Origin: Methanobacteriota archaeon
GTDB taxonomy: Archaea > Thermoplasmatota > Poseidoniia > Poseidoniales > Poseidoniaceae
Length of the DNA stretch: 8,934 bases
Direction: 5' to 3'
Assembly: GCA_002719475.1 (NCBI GenBank)
Contig: PBHQ01000008.1
Location: 5,064 to 13,997 of the forward strand
Shown here: in pieces, positions 1 to 5,689 of the stretch
Layout: every line of letters begins with the position of its first letter
Position numbering within the stretch: the first letter of the stretch is position 1
Made by a program: the position numbers and the translations under genes
The notes under the pieces: generated by a model
Told to the model about the DNA's origin: nothing
What the model saw: the letters and a program-made list of their open reading frames with translations, nothing else
The model's database searches: none

Positions 1-147
1 CCTAATGCAACTTGGGGTTGGTTATTCCTTAGCATTGCAACGGTTCTGGCGATACCTATAGCCATTGAACCGTTGTTGAATCGCTTCATCAAAGGGTCCC
101 CTGAGGTCGCTGAATTTGAGTTAGAAAGGAAGCAAATGCAAGCCTAA
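1..147 (+). CDS. C-terminal fragment of an integral membrane protein (5' end outside window)
   Basis: The reading frame is open from base 1 and ends at TAA 145-147, giving 48 residues. It begins PNATWGWLFLSIATVLAIPI and contains one clear hydrophobic segment (about residues 5-25). A short charged tail rich in E, K and R follows and is probably cytoplasmic. A final transmembrane helix with a short polar tail is typical of many multi-pass transporters, but too little is present to name a family. The stop codon overlaps the stop codon of the convergent gene to its right by 4 bp (CTAA at 144-147). I am confident that this is coding sequence of a membrane protein and have no view on substrate or function. 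Confidence 0.7.
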   Translation, partial: PNATWGWLFLSIATVLAIPIAIEPLLNRFIKGSPEVAEFELERKQMQA

Positions 148-725
148 GCAGTTTCTTCCTCGAATGCCCTACCGCCGAGTTCATCTTCTGCTCTACTAAG
201 TCTGGCCTCCATCTCTTCATAGGCCTCATTCAATTTCTCGATGCTCGCTTGATCCAACATTCTTGAGACCGCGTCACGATGCCTTTTGACCGCTTTCAGA
301 CGCTTTGTCCTATCTCGGTGCCTATCTGGTTCTCCGCGCATACTCATCAACCACTCTTCCAGCATTGAAGAGAGTGCGTCATGAGACCTCATCATTGGAG
401 ACAAAGTCACATCCTGCCTTCTGAATCGCACCTTGATGGAACCATCTGCCATCCGATTAGCCTGGACAGAACCAGGGTTCCATTCGTTGACTCTTATCAA
501 AATCTGGCGTTCATTAGAGAACTCACCTGAATCATTCTCCAACAAAAGTGCTACGACAACCATATTGGAAAATTTCAGCATTACTTCATGGCGCCTATCT
601 ATGCTTGACCAAAGGAAGATTTCCATAGGGGCTTCACCCCATGTGCGCATCGACCAATCATCGATGGCGTCTTCATCGAAATCTCCGTCCACGAATATCG
701 CTCTGCCTCTTGACATATCATTCAT
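144..725 (-). CDS. Unrecognised 193-aa acidic protein with C-terminal coiled coil
   Basis: I do not recognise the family. The ATG lies at 725-723 (a second ATG at residue 4 is possible) and the stop TAG at 146-144. The N-terminal 35 residues are acidic (the DGDFDEDAIDDW stretch at about 13-24). Residues 33-108 look like alternating short beta strands, for example MEIFLW, EVMLKFSNMVVVALLLEN and RQILIRVN, so a small beta-rich domain is likely. From about residue 112 the protein is helical and highly charged, with a basic patch (about 133-150, RHRDRTKRLKAVKRHR) and then a probable coiled coil (about 152-184). There is no signal peptide or membrane segment, so it is probably cytoplasmic. It is divergent from the helicase gene with only 3 bp between the two starts and convergent with the membrane-protein gene, overlapping it by 4 bp. 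No good Shine-Dalgarno sequence precedes the ATG. The basic patch and helicase neighbour would allow nucleic-acid binding, but that is speculation. Confidence 0.8.
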   Translation of the reverse strand: MNDMSRGRAIFVDGDFDEDAIDDWSMRTWGEAPMEIFLWSSIDRRHEVMLKFSNMVVVALLLENDSGEFSNERQILIRVNEWNPGSVQANRMADGSIKVRFRRQDVTLSPMMRSHDALSSMLEEWLMSMRGEPDRHRDRTKRLKAVKRHRDAVSRMLDQASIEKLNEAYEEMEARLSRAEDELGGRAFEEETA

Positions 726-728
726 CCG

Positions 729-3700
729 TTGCTCAGTTCTGAGGCGGTGGGCTCAAAAGAGAGGGGTATAGAGTTCCATAACGGAGGGGGTCGCGCGTCA
801 CTACATTCTACCTTCGGCCTTCACTCCAAAGAATTGGAAGAACATCTCTCCAGTTCAGGTTGGAGTCCAACACCCATTCAATCTACATCGGTTGAAACAT
901 TGAGTAAAGGCAACGATGGCCTACTTGTTGCAGCGACAGGATCGGGCAAAACCATGGCTGCAGTACTGCCACTACTAGACCGATGTTTGAAAGAAGGTTG
1001 GCAGGGACTGTCAATTCTCTACATCACTCCGTTGAGAGCATTGAACAGGGATGTTGACCGACGCTTACACAATGTTGCCAGCAGCGTCGGGCTTAGCGTA
1101 GGTCTCAGGCATGGCGATACCACACAATCAGATAGACAGAAGCAAGTTCGCAATCCTCCCACAGTATTAGTGACAACTCCAGAGACGTTCCAGGTCATGT
1201 TTTCTGGACATCGCCTTGTCAGTATGTTGCAGAATGTCAAAGCAGTCGTCATCGATGAAGTCCACGACCTTTCAGCAAGTGAACGTGGATGGCAGTTGAG
1301 TCTAGGCCTTGCAAGACTCGAGAGACTTAGCGGAACTCAAGTTCAGAAGGTTGGCCTATCAGCAACAGTTGGTAACCCCACAAAGGTGGCAGAATGGATA
1401 TCTCCACAGTGTATACCCATCGTTGTTGAGGGGGATAGGCGAACTGAAATTGAAGTGCAATCCGCACAAAGTGACGCATTGGATGAAGCTGCTGGCTTTG
1501 AATTGGGATTATCGCCCAGAGCACACGCATCTCTCAGAATACTTGGCGATCGAATTTCCGAGAAATCTCCGTGTCTCGTATTCGTTAATTCCCGCAATGC
1601 TGCAGAGACAGTTGCTCAAAGATTGCAGACCATCTCTCCGCATTTACGCATAGGCGTGCATCATGGGAGCTTAGCAAGTGAAACGCGCAGGGCGATGGAA
1701 GATGACCTTCGGAAACGAGAACTGAACGCACTGATTTGTACCAGTAGTCTAGAACTGGGTATCGATGTCGGCAGCATTGCACATGTCATACAGATGCGTA
1801 GTCCGCGTTCAGTGGACCGTATGCTACAGAGAGTTGGTAGAGCCGAACACCATCTAGCGGGAGTTGGAAGAGGTAGGGTTATTTCTTGGGAAGCCGATGA
1901 TATTGCCGAATCAGCAGTAATTGCCAGAAGAGCCTTACAAGGAGATATCGAAGATATCGAATGGCGAAGAAGGCCATACTCCGTGGTTGCCAATCAACTC
2001 GTACAGATGGCAAGATGCTGGGGCGTGGTTGCTATCGACGAAGCGACCTCGATTATCGCCGAATCTCATCAATTCGAAGATTGGAGCAGAGAAGACACCA
2101 TCGAAGTCGCTCGCATACTGGAGGATAATTGGTTGCTCAATCTATCTGAACAAGCAGAACATCGACCTTGGTGGACTTGGAACAAAGTACTGTGGCAAGA
2201 ATCTCTTTTGCTCTGCAAAGATCGTAATTTACCCGACGAGCCTCCTCGTCCTGCCAAAGGAGAAACTTCTGCTCCAATAGGTTTTGAAGAATTGAAAATG
2301 CCAATTCCTGCAAGATATTCCAAAGGTTGGTTCAGCGGTGGAAGTCGTACTTGGGAATATGCTCGCAATCACCTTTCAATGATTCCAGACAACCAATCGT
2401 ATCGCGTCAGAGATGCAGTCACAAGAAGGTCCCTAGGGTCCGTAGACGAAGCCTTCGTCCTATCGCTAGACTCGGGAGGTGATGACGAAGATGGTAGACG
2501 TCGACACTTTGTCATGGCAGGAAGGACATGGCAAGTCATCGATGCTGACCCCGAGCAGGAAGAACTGCTTGTCTCTCCAATCAGCGATCAGGGAACTGCA
2601 CCGGTATGGTCTGGAGAGTTACCCCCTACCCCTGCTGCAGTCGCCAGAGAAGTGGGTAGACTTCGCCATCTCTTGGCAGCTGACGTTGAAGCCGTTGAAC
2701 CCTCGGAAAACGAATTCGACCAATACGCAACCTTTTGTCAAGAAAATCTCGATGTCTCGGATTATCCCCTCGATGATGTATCCCGCGCGTTGCTGTTGGA
2801 AAATGTCCTCAGTCACCTCGACAGTGCTGGCACCTTACCCACCGATCGTTGTATCACGATTGAATCCAGAGATGAGGCCATAGTGGTCAATTCTTGTCAT
2901 GGCAGTCGAATAAACGAAGCCATCGCTCATCTATTGCAGGCTTTGGCTTCAATGAAATCGGGAAAAATGGGCAGAATCTTGGTCGAAGCAACCCGAATCA
3001 CCTTGCAGATGGGTGGATTATCCAGCGAAGAAGTTCTCCAGTGGCTGAATGATACTCCGCCCGATGCTGTCGAAGGAATTCTATCCGTCACCCTCCCAAA
3101 TTCAAGACAAGTTCGCTGGCGTTTTGCCGAGGTTGCCAAGGTGTTCGGAATCCTACGCAAGGGAGTTGATCCTCGAAAAATCAACCTGCGCGCATTATTA
3201 CGTCGTTACAAAGGAACGGTTGTAATGCAGGAAGTATTGGGTAGATTATTCCATGAAAGAATGGATGTCGAAGGTGCAGCAGACCTTCTGCGCAGTATTC
3301 AATCGGGCCAAACCGATGTAAGAATAACTCCGCCTGGCACATTGGGAATTTCAGCCAAGGGAGAAAGGGATCTATTGATGCCTAATTGGTCAAATGTGCA
3401 AGTAAGGGAACGACTGGAATCTCGCTTGATAAATGAAAGAGCAGTTCTCTGTTGTTTACGATGTCGCACAATCAAATCATTCAGAGTTGCACGTTTCGAA
3501 CGTTTGGAGTTATCTTGTGCAAGTTGTCGTGGTAGCATGTTCGCATGTGCCCGAGAAGGACTGAAGGATCTGCTTGAGAAAACCGTGGCTTCCAAGGAGA
3601 AGGCTGACATCGACCGAATGAATCGCTGCGCTGAAGCAATCAAGCGTAGAGGGATTGAAGCAGTGCTATGCTTGATGGGACGAGGCATAGGTGAGACCAC

Positions 3701-3806
3701 CACTACACGTTTGTTACGAAGTGTTGCACCAGGAGATCGTCAAGGCCTATTAGAGGCGATTCATCTGGCGGAAGTGAACTATGCTAGAACTAGGCGATTC
3801 TGGTAA
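729..3806 (+). CDS. lhr: Lhr-like superfamily 2 helicase with C-terminal zinc ribbon
   Basis: This is a 1025-aa ATP-dependent helicase of the Lhr family. The SF2 motifs appear in order: Q-type PTPIQ (48-51), Walker A ATGSGKT (69-75), TPLRALNRD (100-108), TTPETF (149-154), DEVH box (176-179), SAT (211-213), LVFVNSRNAAE (283-293), the CTSSLELGIDVG motif V (337-348) and motif VI QRVGRAEH (367-374). The Lhr winged-helix and core region runs from about 400 to 850. Residues C909, C912, C930 and C933 form a four-cysteine zinc ribbon, and GRGIGETT near 984-991 resembles a helix-hairpin-helix turn. Lhr proteins act in DNA repair or RNA metabolism; the archaeal subtype cannot be fixed by eye, although aLhr2-like is plausible. 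The start is uncertain. TTG 729 gives the longest form and GTG 747 is a good alternative; no ATG lies upstream of the Walker A motif. Motif VI usually reads QRxGRAGH, so E373 is unusual. Confidence 0.93.
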   Translation: MLSSEAVGSKERGIEFHNGGGRASLHSTFGLHSKELEEHLSSSGWSPTPIQSTSVETLSKGNDGLLVAATGSGKTMAAVLPLLDRCLKEGWQGLSILYITPLRALNRDVDRRLHNVASSVGLSVGLRHGDTTQSDRQKQVRNPPTVLVTTPETFQVMFSGHRLVSMLQNVKAVVIDEVHDLSASERGWQLSLGLARLERLSGTQVQKVGLSATVGNPTKVAEWISPQCIPIVVEGDRRTEIEVQSAQSDALDEAAGFELGLSPRAHASLRILGDRISEKSPCLVFVNSRNAAETVAQRLQTISPHLRIGVHHGSLASETRRAMEDDLRKRELNALICTSSLELGIDVGSIAHVIQMRSPRSVDRMLQRVGRAEHHLAGVGRGRVISWEADDIAESAVIARRALQGDIEDIEWRRRPYSVVANQLVQMARCWGVVAIDEATSIIAESHQFEDWSREDTIEVARILEDNWLLNLSEQAEHRPWWTWNKVLWQESLLLCKDRNLPDEPPRPAKGETSAPIGFEELKMPIPARYSKGWFSGGSRTWEYARNHLSMIPDNQSYRVRDAVTRRSLGSVDEAFVLSLDSGGDDEDGRRRHFVMAGRTWQVIDADPEQEELLVSPISDQGTAPVWSGELPPTPAAVAREVGRLRHLLAADVEAVEPSENEFDQYATFCQENLDVSDYPLDDVSRALLLENVLSHLDSAGTLPTDRCITIESRDEAIVVNSCHGSRINEAIAHLLQALASMKSGKMGRILVEATRITLQMGGLSSEEVLQWLNDTPPDAVEGILSVTLPNSRQVRWRFAEVAKVFGILRKGVDPRKINLRALLRRYKGTVVMQEVLGRLFHERMDVEGAADLLRSIQSGQTDVRITPPGTLGISAKGERDLLMPNWSNVQVRERLESRLINERAVLCCLRCRTIKSFRVARFERLELSCASCRGSMFACAREGLKDLLEKTVASKEKADIDRMNRCAEAIKRRGIEAVLCLMGRGIGETTTTRLLRSVAPGDRQGLLEAIHLAEVNYARTRRFW
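732..743. promoter_or_regulatory. Short inverted repeat in the divergent start region
   Basis: CTCAGTTCTGAG is a perfect inverted repeat (5-bp arms, 2-bp spacer) just inside the helicase TTG start and 7 bp upstream of the ATG of the leftward gene. If the helicase really starts at GTG 747, the repeat lies wholly between the two genes. A TATA-like stretch, ACATATCA at 713-720, lies about 30 bp before GTG 747, the spacing expected of a leaderless archaeal transcript. Both observations are weak, and a 12-bp repeat can occur by chance. Confidence 0.25.
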
Positions 3807-3917
3807 TTGAAGAAATTAATTTACTAATTGAAAAATCATTGTTAAAATAATCTTCATTTACACCTTATTGAATCAATATTCACAACCTATCAGAATCAGA
3901 AATGCAGGAGGTCCCGA
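3807..3917. other. AT-rich gap between two convergent genes; possible terminator on the minus strand
   Basis: This 111-bp stretch separates the ends of the helicase and dCMP deaminase genes. By hand count the first 95 bases are only about a quarter G+C, well below the flanking genes. I see no open reading frame of note. A run of five A at 3831-3835 gives T5 on the minus strand, about 80 nt past the deaminase stop, and could serve as an archaeal oligo-T terminator. AAATTAATTT at 3813-3822 is a short palindrome. Bases 3857-3875 closely resemble part of the neighbouring deaminase gene (see the repeat entry). Confidence 0.5.
3857..3875 (-). repeat. 19-bp imperfect copy of a segment of the dCMP deaminase gene
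   Basis: The plus strand reads TTTACACCTTATTGAATCA here and TTTACACCCGATTGAATCA at 4027-4045 inside the deaminase gene: 17 of 19 bases match in the same orientation. In the gene this segment encodes the start of LIQSGVKE, just after the zinc-binding PCSRC motif. Read in the equivalent frame, the intergenic copy gives LIQ-stop-GVNE. The match does not extend convincingly on either side, so it is either a relic of a duplicated deaminase 3' part or a chance match between AT-rich sequences. Confidence 0.35.
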
Positions 3918-4355
3918 TTAGATTGAGCGGTGAGTTACAGAAGATTCGGTAAACATACTACTGGCGATCTCAAAATCTTCTTGCCAACGTTCTGGAATCT
4001 CACAATCCGCAGGGTAAACTATCTCCTTTACACCCGATTGAATCAGTGAACGTGCACATCTAGAACAAGGTGGCCAAGTAACATAAGCAATGCAATTTTT
4101 TAGTGAAATACCAATACGTGCTGCATGCATAATTGCATTTTCTTCAGCATGACAAATCATTGGATATTTCTTTTCACGATCATTGAGTCTATCAGCAGAA
4201 TCTTCAATCCCACGGGGAAATCCATTGAAACCTGTTGAACGCACCTCTCTATCTTCACCAACCACAACACAACCTACTTTGGTTGAAGGATCTTTGGACC
4301 ATTCAGAAATGTGTCGAGCAAGTTCCAGAAAACGAAAATCCCATTTTGAACTCAT
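3918..4355 (-). CDS. Deoxycytidylate (dCMP) deaminase family protein
   Basis: This 145-aa zinc-dependent deaminase has the usual length for a compact dCMP deaminase. The catalytic motif HAE is at residues 69-71, where H69 binds zinc and E71 shuttles the proton. The second zinc motif PCSRC is at 96-100, with C97 and C100. The segments SKDPSTKVGCVVV (20-32) and GFNGFPRG (42-49) are characteristic of dCMP deaminases rather than cytidine deaminases. The expected reaction is dCMP to dUMP, feeding thymidylate synthesis in the cytoplasm. The start ATG at 4355-4353 is supported by GAGGTGA (minus strand, 4366-4360) at good spacing. It lies 89 bp downstream of the FolC-like gene on the same strand and is probably cotranscribed with it. 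By hand count its GC is about 43%, against about 50% in the FolC-like gene, so recent transfer is possible. A related deaminase with another substrate cannot be excluded. Confidence 0.9.
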   Translation of the reverse strand: MSSKWDFRFLELARHISEWSKDPSTKVGCVVVGEDREVRSTGFNGFPRGIEDSADRLNDREKKYPMICHAEENAIMHAARIGISLKNCIAYVTWPPCSRCARSLIQSGVKEIVYPADCEIPERWQEDFEIASSMFTESSVTHRSI

Positions 4356-4359
4356 TATT

Positions 4360-4366
4360 TCACCTC
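4360..4366 (-). promoter_or_regulatory. Shine-Dalgarno site of the dCMP deaminase gene
   Basis: On the minus strand the sequence reads GAGGTGAAATAATG, placing GAGGTGA four bases before the start codon. This is one of the two clear ribosome binding sites in the window, and it fixes the deaminase start. It also indicates that the gene is translated from a leadered message rather than a leaderless one. Confidence 0.65.
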
Positions 4367-4444
4367 TATTCTCTCAAATTGTGGAGTTATCTATTTCCAG
4401 CACTCCAACATTCTACGCGAACATCTTCTCGATGATAAGTTGTC

Positions 4445-5644
4445 TTAGAAGAGAGATAGGTTCTCATCACTGTCAATACCCATCGCTCTTATCAGGTCTC
4501 CTTGAAGATATAGTGACCCACAACTGATGATGAAATCGCCCTTAACTTGCAACAAAGCCTCACTCGGATCCTTGATTACTCTTCCAAATCCAATAGATTC
4601 TGCATCGACCGCAGGATAGCGCCCACTCGGAGATTCAGTACAGACTACATCCAATGGAGGATAATTACTAATCAATTCCTCCAGCGGCGCTAACATCGCA
4701 TCAAGATATTTCTGTGGAGAGCAACCGAATATCAAACTCCATTTACGCCCAGCTACTACATCCTCCAAGGACTTGCATAGCCTTTGCATAGCGCTCGGGT
4801 TGTGTGCCGAATCCAAGAGATATTCTCGCTTCTCAAACTCAACGGTTTGCATTCTCGCAGGCCAACGAACATTTGCCTCAGCCTCGCTGACCAATTCAGC
4901 TGCCTCATCAATTCCTGCAGCACGTAAAATCGACCTTGCTAGATGCGCAGCCTCTGCGCGGAAACCTTTGTTTTCAACCGAAACCCACTCTACATCATAT
5001 CTAGTTTCGATTTCCAATACTCCCTCCTCAAGTCGCTTCATTACCAAAGGTGGGCCATCATCGGCAATGGCTGCTTTCTCCAAAGCGATATCCACTATGT
5101 TATCTCCTAGGATTTCTGTATGTTCCAGTGATATCGAAGTTACCAAACATGCAATCGCATTGCAGGTACGCGTCGCATCAAGCCTACCTCCTAAACCGGT
5201 CTCCACAACCATGATTTCTACTTCATGCTGTTCGAACAGCAAACACGCTGCAAGCCAAGTCACTTCAAACATGGTCAAATCCATCTCAAGTTCTCTGATT
5301 CGCACAAGTACTTCATCCAATTCGGCGGCGGAAACAGGCACTCCATCGATACGAACTCTCTCTTCCACCCTTGCCAAATGCGGGGAGGTGAAAGTGCCTG
5401 TTCTTCTACCAGAGAGAATCAATGCTCCACTGATGATTGCACAAGCAGTTCCCTTGCCATTACTACCGGCGACATGGATTGCTGGGGCGCATGATTGAGG
5501 TTGTCCAAGTCTCTCCAATGCTGCTCGTGTATTCTCTAGTCCGAGGGACATACCGCGAGCGCGCAATTCCTGTAGCCAATCGCGCACCATACTAGGCCAC
5601 AGCCGGCCTTTCACCTTCAGTTCTCGCATAGCCATGCTTTGCAT
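4445..5644 (-). CDS. folC: Folylpolyglutamate synthase / dihydrofolate synthase-like Mur ligase
   Basis: This 399-aa protein of the FolC family joins glutamate to folates (or to dihydropteroate) using ATP, in the cytoplasm. Visible family features are LGLENTRAALERLGQPQ (34-50), the ATP-binding loop GSNGKGT (60-66), TSPHL (86-90), VETGLGGRLDAT (147-158), SISLEHTEILG (170-180, H175 conserved), K190 where the family's carbamylated lysine is expected, WPARMQ (261-266), DSAHNP (278-283) and SCGSLYL (374-380). Length is normal. Family consensus is DGAHNP and DHxxxLG, so DSAHNP and EHTEILG are mild variants. The first ATG (5644-5642) is used here; ATGs at residues 4 and 6 are equally possible, and none has a good Shine-Dalgarno site. 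Two of these ATGs lie in the arms of an inverted repeat at 5631-5647. The dCMP deaminase gene follows on the same strand, which suits a shared role in thymidylate and one-carbon supply. Whether this enzyme acts on folate or on another pterin in this organism is not shown. Confidence 0.88.
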   Translation of the reverse strand: MQSMAMRELKVKGRLWPSMVRDWLQELRARGMSLGLENTRAALERLGQPQSCAPAIHVAGSNGKGTACAIISGALILSGRRTGTFTSPHLARVEERVRIDGVPVSAAELDEVLVRIRELEMDLTMFEVTWLAACLLFEQHEVEIMVVETGLGGRLDATRTCNAIACLVTSISLEHTEILGDNIVDIALEKAAIADDGPPLVMKRLEEGVLEIETRYDVEWVSVENKGFRAEAAHLARSILRAAGIDEAAELVSEAEANVRWPARMQTVEFEKREYLLDSAHNPSAMQRLCKSLEDVVAGRKWSLIFGCSPQKYLDAMLAPLEELISNYPPLDVVCTESPSGRYPAVDAESIGFGRVIKDPSEALLQVKGDFIISCGSLYLQGDLIRAMGIDSDENLSLF

Positions 5645-5647
5645 GGC
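5631..5647. promoter_or_regulatory. Perfect 7-bp-arm inverted repeat at the folC / protease divergent junction
   Basis: GCCATGC-TTT-GCATGGC is a perfect inverted repeat with a 3-base centre, flanked on both sides by the direct repeat GCATAG (5626-5631 and 5649-5654). It sits across the first codons of folC and 43 bp upstream of the protease ATG at 5690. Each arm contains a possible folC ATG. It could be a protein-binding operator for both genes or an RNA hairpin masking the folC start. No evidence beyond its symmetry and position supports either role. Confidence 0.35.
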
Positions 5648-5689
5648 TGCATAGAAGTCATCAAAGGTGGGTCTTGGCTGGGCATAGGC

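Noticed and set aside
433..771. 112-codon plus-strand open frame leading into the helicase start
   Set aside because: It is antisense to the 193-aa gene and runs out of frame past the helicase start. Of the two overlapping frames, the minus-strand one has the more protein-like composition and ends neatly against its neighbours.
4382..4407. Inverted repeat TGGAGT ... ACTCCA between folC and the deaminase gene
   Set aside because: The arms are only 6 bp with a 14-base loop and no T-run follows on the minus strand, so neither terminator nor operator is supported.
4773..5498. 241-codon open frame on the plus strand
   Set aside because: It lies entirely opposite the FolC-like gene, whose family motifs are unmistakable. 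Its serine- and alanine-rich translation matches no family and it has no ribosome site.
5639..5689. TTG 5639 as the start of the protease gene
   Set aside because: It would overlap the folC start by six bases and add 17 residues with no features. ATG 5690 begins a typical polar N-terminus before TM1. It remains possible because neither start has a good ribosome site.
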